Positions 50,104-59,835 of a stretch of 64,000 bases of DNA are shown one piece after another (positions within the stretch are counted from its first letter, which is position 1; every line of letters begins with the position of its first letter). Source of the stretch: Telmatospirillum siberiense (GTDB lineage: Bacteria; Pseudomonadota; Alphaproteobacteria; Rhodospirillales; Magnetospirillaceae); contig NZ_PIUM01000021.1 of the NCBI RefSeq assembly GCF_002845745.1, forward strand, positions 48,545 to 112,544. The letters are read 5' to 3'. The notes below the pieces were generated by a model. That model saw only the letters and a program-made list of their open reading frames with translations. It was not told the DNA's origin and ran no database searches. Position numbers and translations under genes: made by a program.

Positions 50104-50705
50104 GGACGGGAGCCGACGATTTCGGCGAACCGACGGCCCATACCCTGATCCTCGGAATCGGCAATATCCTATGGGCCGACGAGGGGTTCGGCGTGCGGGT
50201 GGTCGAGGAGATTCATCGCCGCTTCAGCCTGCCCGCCGGCGTGTCGGTGATGGATGGCGGCACCCAGGGGCTTTACCTCGTTCAATATGTGAAGGCCGTC
50301 CGCCGTCTTCTGGTGTTCGACGCCATCGACTACGGGGCTGAGCCCGGAACCTTGCGCGTGGTGCGCGACGGGGAGGTGCCGACTTTCATGGGCTGTCGCA
50401 AGCTCAGTCTGCATCAGACCGGCTTCCAGGACGTCCTGGCCGCCGCCAGCCTTCTGGGCGGCGGTCCGGAAAGCGCGGCCCTGGTCGGCGTTCAGGCCGA
50501 GCGTCTGGACGATTGGGGCGGCAGTCTGACCGAAACGGTGCGCGGACGAATCGAGCCGGCCATCGGTCTCGGATTAGAGATTCTGCGGGAGTGGGGCGTC
50601 GAGGCGATTCCGCGTCAGGCGGCGGACGGTGAGGGTCTGCTGCTGGGCCACGACATCGATCTCGCCGGGTACGAACGGCGGCCGATTCTGGCGGAGAGGA
50701 GATAG
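50100..50705 (+). CDS. hyaD: Hydrogenase maturation endopeptidase
   Basis: Nickel-dependent protease that trims the C-terminus of the large subunit after Ni insertion. The 201-residue protein has the family features LILGIGNILWADEGFGVRVVE (Glu/Asp), DGGTQGLYLV, VFDAIDYGAEPGTL and KLSLHQTGFQDVLAAA (His). The GTG start shares GTGA with the cytochrome stop, so it is coupled to it. hupD is an equivalent name. Confidence 0.93.
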   Translation: MRTGADDFGEPTAHTLILGIGNILWADEGFGVRVVEEIHRRFSLPAGVSVMDGGTQGLYLVQYVKAVRRLLVFDAIDYGAEPGTLRVVRDGEVPTFMGCRKLSLHQTGFQDVLAAASLLGGGPESAALVGVQAERLDDWGGSLTETVRGRIEPAIGLGLEILREWGVEAIPRQAADGEGLLLGHDIDLAGYERRPILAERR

Positions 50706-50709
50706 ACCG

Positions 50710-51009
50710 ATGTGCATCGGCATTCCCATGCAGGTTGAGGTTCCGGGCGATATGCAGGCGCTGTGTCGTCCCCGTGGAGGACAGGCGGTGGAAATCGACA
50801 TGCGTCTGCTCGATCCGGTTCCGGCCGGCGGCTGGGTGCTGACCCATCGCGGCCTGGCCCGCGAGGCGCTCGACGCCGAGGACGCCCGCCTGATCGCCGA
50901 TGCTCTCGACGCGGCGCTTCTGGCCGCCGAGGGGGATAATGTCGATCATCTGTTCGCCGATCTGCTCGGCCGAGAACCCGAACTTCCCGCCCATTTGAGA
51001 AAGGCTTGA
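50710..51009 (+). CDS. hupF: HypC/HupF-family hydrogenase chaperone
   Basis: A 99-residue protein that starts MCIGIPMQV, with the functional Cys2, and has VLTHRGLAREALDAEDARLI. The HupF branch protects the large subunit in oxygen and is typical of hydrogenases made under oxic conditions; HypC serves general maturation. Because of its length and its place inside the structural operon, HupF is the better name. It starts four bases after hyaD. Confidence 0.85.
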   Translation: MCIGIPMQVEVPGDMQALCRPRGGQAVEIDMRLLDPVPAGGWVLTHRGLAREALDAEDARLIADALDAALLAAEGDNVDHLFADLLGREPELPAHLRKA

Positions 51010-51013
51010 AGCG

Positions 51014-51802
51014 ATGACCGGACCAAGCGTGACCGATGCCCTGATCGCCCTGGCCACGCCCCAGCGGCCCATGCCTTTATTGCTCGATGACGCCGAGGCG
51101 GCCCGCCACCAGGACGTCCGCGCCGTGCTGGCCGATGTGGTCCAGGCCCTTTGCGACATCGGCCGGGGCAAAATCCCCGGGCGCTGGATCGATATCGCCT
51201 CTCTCGAAGGCGGCTCGCGGGCCTTGCTGTCCAGCATGCTGAGCGTCGGTGAAATCTCGGCCACCCTTGCCGCCACCCCGCCCACGCGCATCCAGGAAAC
51301 ATCGCTTTACGGGGTCTGGATGGTCGATGGCGAACGGCAGGGGCTCGAGGTGGCCGATTTTCCCGCCATCGCCCGCGACGCGGCGCGGCGCGGCAGCGCA
51401 CGGCTGGACATGCCGGCGGTGGAGGACTTGCCCGAAGGCACGATGAATATCCTGCCCGTCCTTGCCGAGATCGCCCACCACATGGCGGCGGAGGCGGGCG
51501 AGCACGAGATCAACCTGAGCTTGATGCCGATGAGCCCGGCCGATCATCGGGTGTTGGAGGAGACGCTGGGGATCGGGGCATTGGAAATCTGGTCGCGGGG
51601 CTACGGCAGTTGCCGCATCCGTGCCGCGGCGCTCCGAAATGTCTGGCGGATCCAGTATTTCAATTCCGACGGCAAGGAAATCCTCGACGTCGTCCAAATC
51701 GGCGATGTTCCGGTGGCGGCGCGGGCGACACCGGAAGACATGGACGACCAGATCGGCCGCGTGCGCGATCTGATGGCCGCCTATTTTCCGGAAGAACCCT
51801 GA
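51014..51802 (+). CDS. hupH: Hydrogenase expression/formation protein HupH/HyaF
   Basis: A 262-residue accessory protein of the HupH/HyaF family: LLDDAEAARHQDVRAVLAD near the start, TRIQETSLYGVWMVDG, MNILPVLAEIAHHMAA, SRGYGSCRIRAAALRNVWRIQYFN. It is thought to help small-subunit cluster assembly or large-subunit maturation. It is last in the operon. The operon lacks hyaE/hupG and the hypABDEF genes, which must be elsewhere. Confidence 0.88.
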   Translation: MTGPSVTDALIALATPQRPMPLLLDDAEAARHQDVRAVLADVVQALCDIGRGKIPGRWIDIASLEGGSRALLSSMLSVGEISATLAATPPTRIQETSLYGVWMVDGERQGLEVADFPAIARDAARRGSARLDMPAVEDLPEGTMNILPVLAEIAHHMAAEAGEHEINLSLMPMSPADHRVLEETLGIGALEIWSRGYGSCRIRAAALRNVWRIQYFNSDGKEILDVVQIGDVPVAARATPEDMDDQIGRVRDLMAAYFPEEP

Positions 51803-51878
51803 GCAATCCGCCTTTCGCTCACTGGCGATGGCCTAGCACGCGGATGCGTGCGCTAAGGCCAGGGACTTGAAAAACAAG

Positions 51879-52088
51879 CTAGTCGTTGACGGCGCGGAGA
51901 ACGGGCCTCTCCTCGTCGCCTTTTTCCAATTCGGCGACGGTGCGCATATAATCGTCCCAGTTCTCGATGAATTCGGTCAGCGCCGTTTGCGCGCACTCTT
52001 CCAGCGTCCGGCCCAACTGGGCCGAGATGTCTTCCAGACGCTCTCGCATGGCGGGCGTCAGGGCCAGCAGCAAGTCCGGAGTGCTCAT
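51879..52088 (-). CDS. Small ribbon-helix-helix-like protein (orphan antitoxin-like)
   Basis: About 69 residues: MSTPDLLLALTPAMRERLED, ISAQLGRTLEECAQTALTEF, then a charged tail (ENWDDYMRTVAELEKGDEER). The predicted strand-helix-helix start and the acidic C-terminus are like antitoxins of toxin-antitoxin systems. No toxin gene is adjacent; the next gene is the penicillin-binding protein on the other strand. It may be a solitary DNA-binding protein or a remnant. Confidence 0.6.
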   Translation of the reverse strand: MSTPDLLLALTPAMRERLEDISAQLGRTLEECAQTALTEFIENWDDYMRTVAELEKGDEERPVLRAVND

Positions 52089-52197
52089 GGACGAGGTACC
52101 CTTTGATCGAAAATTGAGCAAAGTTGACGCATTCTAGCCTTAAATTCCATGTATGGCTATGTGCCAGAATGGATTCGTTTGTGATATAAGCCCGCTC

Positions 52198-54351
52198 ATG
52201 CCTTCTCGAAAGCCAAGTAACACGGATTCTGATCTTTGGGTGGCGCCCGAAGATCGCATGCGGATCTCGTCCGAATCGCCATCGCGCAGGTCCAAGCCGG
52301 TCGGCGAGATGGCGTCGTCTTTTTTTGGACGTGGCCCGCGATCGATGAAGGAAAGCCGGTCTGAGCCGCCCCCGCCGCCCGACCGCGGCGGCACGTCGAA
52401 GCCGCCGCCGCCCCGGCCGCCGAGAAACGGCCGTGGTCCGCGTCCGCCCGGTAGTGGCGGTGGTCGCCGCCTGCTCGGCATGCTGATCAATTTCTCCTTG
52501 ACCGTCGCCATATGGGTCGCCATCGGCCTGGGTGGGGTCATCGCCTATTACGCCTACGATCTGCCCGATCTGGAGAACCTGACCGCCACGGCCCGGCGGC
52601 CCAGTATCACGCTGCTGTCGGCCGATGGTGAAACCATCGCCGCCTATGGCGACGTCTATGGCGAGCCGGTCAATCTCCAGGATCTGCCGGCCAGCCTGCC
52701 GCAGGCGGTGATGGCGACCGAGGACCGTCATTTTTATAGCCATTTCGGCCTCGATCTGATCGGCCTGGCGCGCGCCATGGTGGTCAATCTGCGGGCCGGC
52801 CATGTGGTGCAGGGCGGATCGACCATCACCCAGCAGTTGGCCAAGAACCTGTTCCTGACGCCCGAACGCAGCCTGAAGCGGAAAGTGCAGGAACTGCTGA
52901 TGGCATTGTGGCTGGAACATAAATTCAGCAAGGACCAGATCCTGACGCTGTATCTGAACCGCGTTTATCTGGGCAACGGCACCTGGGGGGTCGACGCCGC
53001 GGCGCGGCGCTATTTCGACGTGCCGGCCACCAGGCTCAACCTCTATCAGTCGGCCTTGCTGGCCGGCCTTCTCAAGGCGCCGTCCCGTTACAATCCGCAG
53101 AACGACCGCGAGCAGTCGGTGAAACGGACCACCCAGGTCCTGGCCAATATGGTGGCTTTCGGCGTGATCTCGCCGGAACAGGCCTCCGAGGCCTTGAAAA
53201 ACGAACAATCCTCCGTCAGGCAGGTTTCCCACACCGGACGCTATTTCGCGGACTGGATCCATGACCTGGTCGACCAATATGCTCGCGACGACCGCGACAT
53301 CGTTGTCCGTACCACTCTCGACATGGGGCTGCAGCGCAGGGTCGAGGCCGAACTGGAGGCCCTCCTCGCCAAATCGGGGAGCAAAGCCGGGGTAAGCCAG
53401 GCAGCCATGGTGGTGATGACCCCCGATGGCGCCATCCGTGCCCTGACCGGCGGCCGCGACTATGCCACCAGCCAGTTCAATCGCGCCGTCCAGGGCTTTC
53501 GCCAGCCCGGATCGTCCTTCAAGGCGATGCTTTATCTGGCCGCCGTCGAGGCCGGCTGGGACGAGAACGACATGATCGAGGATTCCCCGATCACCACCGG
53601 CAAATACCAGCCGGAGAACATTGTGGAATCACACCGCTACGAGGGGTCCATCACGCTTCGCCACGCGCTGGCCAAATCGAGCAACGTGGCGGCAGTCCGC
53701 CTGATCGAACGCATCGGCCCGAAGCGGGTGGTCGCCGTGGCCAAAAGGCTGGGAATCACCTCGCAGCTCCATTCCGACGCCTCGCTGGCGCTGGGCACCG
53801 GCGAGGTCAATCTGGTCGAACTGACCTCCGCCTACGCCACCTTCGCCAACGCGGGCAACGGCGTCTTCCCCTTCGGCTTCACCGAGGTCCGCGACAATCG
53901 GGGCAACGTCATCTACCACCGTGAAGGCGCCGGTACCGGCCAGATCATCTCGCCGCATGCGTTGCGCGAGATGGACGACATGCTGTCCGCCGTGGTCACC
54001 GAGGGCACCGGCAAGGCGGCGGCGATCGACCGCCCGATCGCCGGCAAGACGGGGACGTCCCAGGATTACCGCGACGCCTGGTTCATCGGATTCTCTGCCG
54101 ATTATGTCGGTGGCGTTTGGTTCGGCAACGACGACGGCACCTCCATGCACCGGACCACTGGCGGCAGTCTGCCCGCCCAGCTTTGGCACAATGTCATGCT
54201 GGCCGCCCACAAGGGCCTGCCGGCGCGTCCGTTGCCGGGCCAGGGCGGCGAGGAGGCGCCTTCCGCCGAGAACGAGTCCGGCCGGCCCTCGCAACCGGCG
54301 GAGACGCTGGACAACATCTGGAACGGCCTGGTCAAGATGCTGGGCGGCTGA
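52198..54351 (+). CDS. Class A penicillin-binding protein (PBP1A type)
   Basis: A bifunctional peptidoglycan glycosyltransferase/transpeptidase, about 717 residues. A basic Pro-rich cytoplasmic tail (PPPPPDRGGTSKPPPPRPP) is followed by one membrane helix (LINFSLTVAIWVAIGLGGVI). The glycosyltransferase domain has ATEDRHFYSHFGLD and GGSTITQQLAKNLFL; the transpeptidase has SSFK (serine nucleophile), SSN and KTGTSQDYRDAWFIGFS. The start is not fixed by a good ribosome site; ATG at 52153 is also in frame. Single gene. Confidence 0.92.
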   Translation: MPSRKPSNTDSDLWVAPEDRMRISSESPSRRSKPVGEMASSFFGRGPRSMKESRSEPPPPPDRGGTSKPPPPRPPRNGRGPRPPGSGGGRRLLGMLINFSLTVAIWVAIGLGGVIAYYAYDLPDLENLTATARRPSITLLSADGETIAAYGDVYGEPVNLQDLPASLPQAVMATEDRHFYSHFGLDLIGLARAMVVNLRAGHVVQGGSTITQQLAKNLFLTPERSLKRKVQELLMALWLEHKFSKDQILTLYLNRVYLGNGTWGVDAAARRYFDVPATRLNLYQSALLAGLLKAPSRYNPQNDREQSVKRTTQVLANMVAFGVISPEQASEALKNEQSSVRQVSHTGRYFADWIHDLVDQYARDDRDIVVRTTLDMGLQRRVEAELEALLAKSGSKAGVSQAAMVVMTPDGAIRALTGGRDYATSQFNRAVQGFRQPGSSFKAMLYLAAVEAGWDENDMIEDSPITTGKYQPENIVESHRYEGSITLRHALAKSSNVAAVRLIERIGPKRVVAVAKRLGITSQLHSDASLALGTGEVNLVELTSAYATFANAGNGVFPFGFTEVRDNRGNVIYHREGAGTGQIISPHALREMDDMLSAVVTEGTGKAAAIDRPIAGKTGTSQDYRDAWFIGFSADYVGGVWFGNDDGTSMHRTTGGSLPAQLWHNVMLAAHKGLPARPLPGQGGEEAPSAENESGRPSQPAETLDNIWNGLVKMLGG

Positions 54352-54434
54352 GGCCCTGTTGGAATCGCGCCCGAGCGGCGTTTGAGCCCCGCCGGAGCGG
54401 CTGGTGTTGTGGTGATCGGCGAAGATCCATCGCG

Positions 54435-55469
54435 CTAACGTCCGATCGTATCGGACGATATTCCCGGCAACACGATTTTGCCCAGCACTCGCCCGCCTTC
54501 GACGAGGGCGTGGGCCTCCCTCAGGCTAGCGGCATCGAGTGGTCGCAACTCCTTGCTGACGGTCGTGCGCAGCTGGCCGGCGTCGATCAATGACGCCACT
54601 TCATTGAGGATTTTATGCTGGGCGATCATGTCCGGCGTGGCAAACAACGGCCGCGTAAAGACCATCTCCCAATGCAGAGATACACTTTTCGCCTTCAATG
54701 GCGTGGCGTCGAGTGTGTCATGATCGGTGATCACGCCCACCTTGCCCTGTGGGGCGATGATCGCGGAAATTGCGTCCCAATGGCGGGCAGTTTGGTTCAG
54801 CGCGGCTATGTATGTGATCGGCGGCGCGTTCATCGCTGCAAGCTCTTCCGTCATCGACTTCGAATGATCGATGACATGATGGGCGCCAAGCTTCAGACAC
54901 CAGTCGCGGCTTACCTCACGCGAAGCCGTTGCAATCACCTCAAGTCCAGTCAGACGACGGGCAAGCTGAATCAGCATGGAGCCGACACCTCCAGCGCCTC
55001 CGATAATCAGCAAGGCGCCCGCATTGCATAGCTTGCCGGGGATGACGCCCAACCGGTCGAACAGCAGTTCCCATGCGGTCAGCGAGGCGAGGGGAAGTGC
55101 CGCCGCCTGTGTGAAGGTCAAACTCGCTGGCTTGAAGCCGGCAATACGCTCGTCGACCACATGCAACTCCGCATTCCCACCGGAGCGACCGAAGCTCCCG
55201 GCGTAATAGACATCGTCACCAGGCCGAAACAGTGTTACCGCGGAACCCACGTCCTGGACGGTACCGGCGACATCCCAGCCCAGAATGTCGACGTCATTGC
55301 CCACCGTTACGCTGCCATTGCGAACCTTGGTATCGAGTGGATTTACCGACACGGCGCGTACCGAGACGAGAAGGTCGTGAGCCGTGGGAACGGGAGGGTC
55401 CCGCTCCAATTCGATGAAGCAATCCGGAGCGGACAATGGCGAGGCCGGACGATAACCAATGGCTTTCAT
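54435..55469 (-). CDS. MDR-family NADPH oxidoreductase (quinone oxidoreductase-like)
   Basis: A 344-residue medium-chain dehydrogenase/reductase with AVSVNPLDTKVRNG, LGWDVAGTVQDVGSAVTLF and the nucleotide motif GGAGGVGSMLIQLARR. The catalytic zinc His-Glu pair of alcohol dehydrogenases is absent (GWDVAG in place of GHEGAG), so it is likely zinc-independent and reduces quinones or enones. It diverges from an HxlR regulator; such pairs are usual, the regulator sensing electrophiles or aldehydes. Confidence 0.9.
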   Translation of the reverse strand: MKAIGYRPASPLSAPDCFIELERDPPVPTAHDLLVSVRAVSVNPLDTKVRNGSVTVGNDVDILGWDVAGTVQDVGSAVTLFRPGDDVYYAGSFGRSGGNAELHVVDERIAGFKPASLTFTQAAALPLASLTAWELLFDRLGVIPGKLCNAGALLIIGGAGGVGSMLIQLARRLTGLEVIATASREVSRDWCLKLGAHHVIDHSKSMTEELAAMNAPPITYIAALNQTARHWDAISAIIAPQGKVGVITDHDTLDATPLKAKSVSLHWEMVFTRPLFATPDMIAQHKILNEVASLIDAGQLRTTVSKELRPLDAASLREAHALVEGGRVLGKIVLPGISSDTIGR

Positions 55470-55481
55470 GGTGATTTCCGT

Positions 55482-55500
55482 GACAGAGACAGTGTCTGTC
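55482..55500. promoter_or_regulatory. Candidate HxlR operator, 19-base palindrome
   Basis: GACAGAGACAGTGTCTGTC: nine half-site pairs around a central A with only one mismatch (G-G at the seventh pair). It lies 13 bases upstream of the oxidoreductase start, on the shared divergent promoter with the HxlR gene. Probable binding site for that regulator. Confidence 0.6.
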
Positions 55501-55571
55501 CAAGATCGTCACCACACCTGCTTCCGTAAACACGGCTATTTGGCGTATTAAGTTCCCGAAAGGGAACCGTA

Positions 55572-55937
55572 ATGATGAAGGTCAAGCACTACGTCGACGT
55601 TCCTGGCTGTCCGGTGGAAGTGACGCTCGACCTTATTGACGGCCGCTGGAAGGGGGTTGTGCTCTTCCATCTGCTCGATGCCGGCTGCCTTCGCTTCAAC
55701 GCGTTGCACAGGCGTCTGCCTGGCATCACGCAGCGCCTTCTGACGAAGCAGTTGCGCGAACTCGAAGAAGCCGGGCTGGTCAGTCGAACGGTCTATGCGG
55801 AAGTGCCCCCGCGTGTGGAGTACCGTGTGACTGAAGAAGGCGAAAGCCTCAGGTCGATCTTCGATGCGCTGGCGCGGTGGGGAGAAATGAGGCTTGCCCG
55901 TCATCGGGCCGCCAAGCCAAAACCGGCGGGTTGTTAG
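55572..55937 (+). CDS. HxlR-family transcriptional regulator
   Basis: A 121-residue winged-helix protein: VTLDLIDGRWKGVVLFHLL, RFNALHRRLPGITQRLLTKQL, LRELEEAGLVSRTVY, VEYRVTEEGESL. The conserved cysteine near the N-terminus (PGCPVEVTLDL, Cys12 or 13) fits HxlR members that sense electrophiles. It is transcribed away from the oxidoreductase and likely represses or activates that gene. Confidence 0.92.
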   Translation: MMKVKHYVDVPGCPVEVTLDLIDGRWKGVVLFHLLDAGCLRFNALHRRLPGITQRLLTKQLRELEEAGLVSRTVYAEVPPRVEYRVTEEGESLRSIFDALARWGEMRLARHRAAKPKPAGC

Positions 55938-55966
55938 ACCGGGACGGTGTTGAGCTATGAGGGAAG

Positions 55967-55997
55967 TGGTTGCGGGGGCCTGCAACCAGCTTGATTT
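55967..55997 (+). terminator. Hairpin downstream of the HxlR gene
   Basis: TGGTTGC (55967-55973) pairs with GCAACCA (55982-55988), followed by GCTTGATTT. A weak terminator for the HxlR gene; the T run is short. Confidence 0.4.
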
Positions 55998-56053
55998 GCC
56001 GATCTACGCGACATGCGGTTGAGCGGCTCTGCTTTATTGAGATGGAGGCGGAG

Positions 56054-57283
56054 TTATCCGATGCTTTCCGGACGTTTGCCGCCCTTGCGATCGGACAGCA
56101 GGGCGAAGCTGGCCGCTCCGATGAACAGCATCAGGGCGATGGTCAGCGCCATCGGCAGGGTTGTGCCGTCGTGCAGCCGGCCGACCATCCAGCCGGCGCC
56201 GGCCGCCACCGCCATCTGAATGAAGCCGAGCAGGGCCGACGCGCTGCCGGCGATGCGTCCGTGCGGGGCGATCGCCGCCGCCGTGGCGTTGGGCAGGACC
56301 AGGCCGGCGGCCAGGAAGACGCCCGTCATCGGCGCCAGGATCGCGGCGATGGTTTGAATATGGGCCAGGGCCAACCCCCCCAATATCGTTCCGGACAGCA
56401 CGCCGATCACGACGCCGGCGCCGATCATGCGCGCCATGCCGAAACGATGTCCCAGGCGGGCGGTGATCACATTGCCGGAGAGCAACCCGATGATGACCAG
56501 GGCGAAGCAGAAGCCGAAATGCTCCGGCCGCACGCCCAGGACGTCGATCAGGACGAAGGAGCCGATGGAGACGAAGCAGAACATGCCGGCAAAGACGAAG
56601 CTGACGGTCAGGGTATAGCCGAGAAAGGAGCGTCGTCCCATCAGCAGCGCGTAGGTGCCCAGCATGCGCGAGAGCTTCAGGGCGTGACGGTCGGGATGCA
56701 GGTTGGTTTCGGCCAGCCATCTCCAGACGCCGAGGAACAGGACGACGCCGAAGACCGCCATGACGACGAAATTGGCGCGCCAATCGAAAAGCGTGTGCAG
56801 CCAGCCGCCGAAAATGGGCGCCACGGCGGGGGCTATGGTGAAGACCGACGCCATCATGGCCAGCGTTCGCGCCGCCTGGTCCCTCGGATAGGCGTCGCGC
56901 ACGATGGCCCGGCTCAAGACCGGCCCGGCGCAGGCGCCGAAGGATTGAACCAGGCGGGCCAGGATCAGGGTTTCGATGGAACGGGCCGCCAGACTGGCCA
57001 GGCTGGCGATCAGATAAAGGATGATCCCGGTCAACAGGACGGGCCGTCGTCCGTAGCGGTCGGACAGGGGGCCCAGGATCAGTTGCGACAGGGCGAAGCC
57101 GCCGATGAAGATGCTCATGGTCAATTGGACATGGGAGACGTCGGTGGCGAAGACGCGCGTCATGTCGGGCAGCGACGGCAGAAAGATATCGATCGAGACG
57201 GGACCCACCATGACCATGGCGATCAGCAAGGCGAGCGGCGGACGGGGTGGGGGAGACGTCGTGGGAGAGACGGGGCCTGTCAT
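56054..57283 (-). CDS. Bcr/CflA-family drug efflux transporter
   Basis: A 409-residue MFS transporter of 12 helices. It has GPVSIDIFLPSLPDM in helix 1, the family motif LSDRYGRRPVLL in loop 2-3, RLVQSFGACAGPVLSRAIVRD and PAVAPIFGGWL. Bcr/CflA members export bicyclomycin, sulfonamides or other small molecules. Its start overlaps the ygjP-like stop by four bases (ATGA), so it is the last gene of the operon beginning at cobA. Confidence 0.9.
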   Translation of the reverse strand: MTGPVSPTTSPPPRPPLALLIAMVMVGPVSIDIFLPSLPDMTRVFATDVSHVQLTMSIFIGGFALSQLILGPLSDRYGRRPVLLTGIILYLIASLASLAARSIETLILARLVQSFGACAGPVLSRAIVRDAYPRDQAARTLAMMASVFTIAPAVAPIFGGWLHTLFDWRANFVVMAVFGVVLFLGVWRWLAETNLHPDRHALKLSRMLGTYALLMGRRSFLGYTLTVSFVFAGMFCFVSIGSFVLIDVLGVRPEHFGFCFALVIIGLLSGNVITARLGHRFGMARMIGAGVVIGVLSGTILGGLALAHIQTIAAILAPMTGVFLAAGLVLPNATAAAIAPHGRIAGSASALLGFIQMAVAAGAGWMVGRLHDGTTLPMALTIALMLFIGAASFALLSDRKGGKRPESIG

Positions 57284-57972
57284 GACCGGCCGTAACGATG
57301 CAATTGCGTCCCGTTGCGCTTCAGCCAGGCCCGCGCTCCCCCGGCGTCGGGAATCAGCTCGTCGACGACACGCCAGAAAGCGGGGGAATGGTTCATTTGC
57401 GCCAGATGAGCCACCTCATGGGCGACCACATAGGCGAGCACATGGGCCGGCGCCAGCACGAGCCGCCAGGAAAAAGCCAGATCGCCCCGGGCGCTGCAGC
57501 TTCCCCAGCGGGAGCGGGTGTCCTTGAGCCGCACGGATCCCGGCGATTTGCCGATCGAGGCGGCCATCGGCAGGGCGAGAGCGGTGATTTCCTTCCGGGC
57601 CTCGCGCTTCAGCCAGTCGGTGAGGCGGCGCTCGAAATGCTCGGGGCGGCCGGCCACGTGGATTTCACGATCCGCCAGCCAGACGCCCTGCCGGCCGAGG
57701 GGATCGTGGCGCAACCGGTGCGGAACGCCCAGCAGCGGCAGGATGGCCCCATCCTTGAAGGGCATGCCGTCGGGTAGCGCGTCCAGCCGCTCGGTCAGCC
57801 AGTCCGCCTTGCTCATGGCGAAATCCAGGCCACGAGCGGCGGCCATATGCGACGGCAGGGTGAGGATGATCGAGCCGTCCTGCTCGTTGATGCGCAGCGA
57901 CATGCGGCCGGCATTGGCGTTCCTGCGGATTTTTACCGGCACCTTGCGGCCGTCGAGGATCAGTTCGGTCAC
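57280..57972 (-). CDS. YgjP-like M48 metal-dependent hydrolase
   Basis: A 230-residue protein of the YgjP/DUF45 family: [20 protein letters not shown] at the start, [19 protein letters not shown] and [19 protein letters not shown], with the zinc motif HEVAH. Substrate unknown; a metalloprotease-like fold. GTG at 57972 overlaps the UPF0260 stop by four bases (GTGA); the longer frame upstream shadows that gene. Confidence 0.9.
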   Translation of the reverse strand: MTELILDGRKVPVKIRRNANAGRMSLRINEQDGSIILTLPSHMAAARGLDFAMSKADWLTERLDALPDGMPFKDGAILPLLGVPHRLRHDPLGRQGVWLADREIHVAGRPEHFERRLTDWLKREARKEITALALPMAASIGKSPGSVRLKDTRSRWGSCSARGDLAFSWRLVLAPAHVLAYVVAHEVAHLAQMNHSPAFWRVVDELIPDAGGARAWLKRNGTQLHRYGRS

Positions 57973-58427
57973 GCCGGCCAGGTCACGATGTGATGATCGA
58001 GGATATCGGCTTTCTTCTCCGGGATCGCGCGCCCACGGACCGATTGCCCGGCCGCATGCACGCTTTCCGGATCGCCGGAAACCAGCGGATGCCACCAGGC
58101 CAGCGGCAGGCCGTTGGCCAGCAGCCGGTAGGCGCAGGTCGACGGCAGCCAGTTCAACTCCAGCACCTTGTCGGCCCTGAGCGCCACGCAGTCGGGAACA
58201 TGGCGCTGGCGCTCGGGGTAGTTCGAACAGTGGCAGCTTCCCAGGTCGAGCAGGCGGCAGGCCACGTTGGTGTAATGGACCTCGCCGGTGTCGTCGTATT
58301 GCAGCTTATGCAGACAGCATTTACCGCAGCCGTCGCACAGGGATTCCCATTCCGCCTTGTTCATTTCGGCGAGAGATTTGACCTGCCAGAACGGTTCCTT
58401 GGAGTTTTCGGTGGGCGGTGATGACAT
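57969..58427 (-). CDS. UPF0260/YcgN-family cysteine-cluster protein
   Basis: A 152-residue protein with eight or more cysteines: [49 protein letters not shown]. The pattern suggests a bound Fe-S or zinc centre. In E. coli YcgN-like proteins have no fixed role. The sequence ends in [15 protein letters not shown] and IVTWPA, the family's C-terminal. It lies 70 bases after cobB. Confidence 0.9.
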   Translation of the reverse strand: MSSPPTENSKEPFWQVKSLAEMNKAEWESLCDGCGKCCLHKLQYDDTGEVHYTNVACRLLDLGSCHCSNYPERQRHVPDCVALRADKVLELNWLPSTCAYRLLANGLPLAWWHPLVSGDPESVHAAGQSVRGRAIPEKKADILDHHIVTWPA

Positions 58428-58497
58428 AAAACCTGGATCTCCCGGGCGCCTCGGCGCCCCATTTCAAAATGGTGACGGATTTTGGATTGTCGACCCG

Positions 58498-59835
58498 TCA
58501 ATCTCCATCGCGATCGATCAGATGCAGAAACGATCCGAACACCGTGCCCGAAATCTGCCCCGCGCTCTCCAGGGACCGCCCCTGGGCATCGGCCGCATGG
58601 AACAAAGGCTGCGCCGAGGATTGCCGGACGATGGTGGCATAATGGAATTCGTGCCCGCGAAAGGCGGCTCCGGCCGGCCCCAGCGCGGTCGGTCCGGCCA
58701 GGCGGCATTGCCGGTAACCGAGATGGAGCCGCCGCCTGGCGAAACTGGTGGACACCGGCAGCAGGCCGGCCATGACGTGGGGCCGGCCATCCCGATCCTC
58801 CAGGATTTCCCCCAGCGTCATATAGCCGCCGCATTCGCCGTAGACGCACCCGCCCAGGCCGGCCAGCCGGCGCAAGCCCGACAGGAAACGCGAAGCCGCC
58901 GCCAGCCGCGCCGCGTGCAATTCCGGATAGCCGCCGGGAAGATAGACGGCGTCGGCGTCTTCCGGCGGCGCCTCGTCGGCCAGCGGCGAAAAGAACGAGA
59001 CCTCGGCCCCAGCCTTTCGCCAGCCTTCGAGAACGGCCGGATAGGCGAAGGCGAAGGCCTCGTCCCTGGCCACGGCGATCCGCTGGCCGAGCGGCGGTAC
59101 GGGCCAGGCGGACGAGGTGGCGTCGCCGGAGAGCGGTGAACTGAGAGCCAGCCCGATCAGGCCGTCGACATCGACATGCTCCTCGATCAATCCGGCCACG
59201 GCATCGAGTCTGGCCTCCAGGTCCTCGGTCTCGCCGGCCTGGACCAGCCCCAGATGCCGTTCCGGCAAGGCGAAAAGAGGCGTTCGCGGCAACCAGCCGA
59301 GCAAGGGAAGGTCGGGACAGGTGGCATGGCAGGCCCGCGCCACCATCGCCCGATGGGCGTCGCCGGCCACCTGGTTGAATACCACGCCGGCGATATGGAC
59401 GTCGGGGCGGTGGCGGCGGAATCCTTCGACGACGGCGGCCGCCGAGGCGGCCTGCCGCCGCAGGTCGAGCAGCAGGATGACCGGCCAGCCGGTCCGGGCC
59501 GCCAAGTCCGCCGTCGATCCGTCGGAGACCCCGGTTTCGACGTTGGCGCCGTCGAACAGGCCCATGACTCCTTCGCAGACGACCAGCTCGGCGGTCCGTC
59601 CCATGTCTTGGACCTGCCGGGCGAGAAAAGCCGGGCGCATCGCCCAGCCATCCAGATTAAGGCAGGGTCGGCCGCTGGCTGCGGCATGGAAGGCGGGATC
59701 GATATAGTCCGGGCCGACCTTGGCCGAGGCGATGCGCAAGGCCCGGCGTTTCAACGCGCGCAGCAGGGCCAGGGTGAAGACGGTCTTGCCGCTGCCCGAT
59801 GCGGCGGCGGCGATGATCAGTCCGGGCGCGGTCAT
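58498..59835 (-). CDS. cobB: Cobyrinate/hydrogenobyrinate a,c-diamide synthase
   Basis: Amidates the a and c acetate side chains of cobyrinate or hydrogenobyrinate with glutamine, using ATP. The 445-residue protein has the ATP-binding [16 protein letters not shown] at the start, [18 protein letters not shown], and the glutamine amidotransferase domain with [11 protein letters not shown], the nucleophile Cys in [11 protein letters not shown] and FHYAT. Its ATG overlaps the SCO1 stop by four bases. Confidence 0.94.
   Translation of the reverse strand: MTAPGLIIAAAASGSGKTVFTLALLRALKRRALRIASAKVGPDYIDPAFHAAASGRPCLNLDGWAMRPAFLARQVQDMGRTAELVVCEGVMGLFDGANVETGVSDGSTADLAARTGWPVILLLDLRRQAASAAAVVEGFRRHRPDVHIAGVVFNQVAGDAHRAMVARACHATCPDLPLLGWLPRTPLFALPERHLGLVQAGETEDLEARLDAVAGLIEEHVDVDGLIGLALSSPLSGDATSSAWPVPPLGQRIAVARDEAFAFAYPAVLEGWRKAGAEVSFFSPLADEAPPEDADAVYLPGGYPELHAARLAAASRFLSGLRRLAGLGGCVYGECGGYMTLGEILEDRDGRPHVMAGLLPVSTSFARRRLHLGYRQCRLAGPTALGPAGAAFRGHEFHYATIVRQSSAQPLFHAADAQGRSLESAGQISGTVFGSFLHLIDRDGD

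Noticed and set aside
55970..57295. Plus-strand open frame (441 codons) opposite bcr
   Set aside because: Gln/Asp/His-rich translation typical of antisense of a membrane transporter; bcr is clear on the minus strand.
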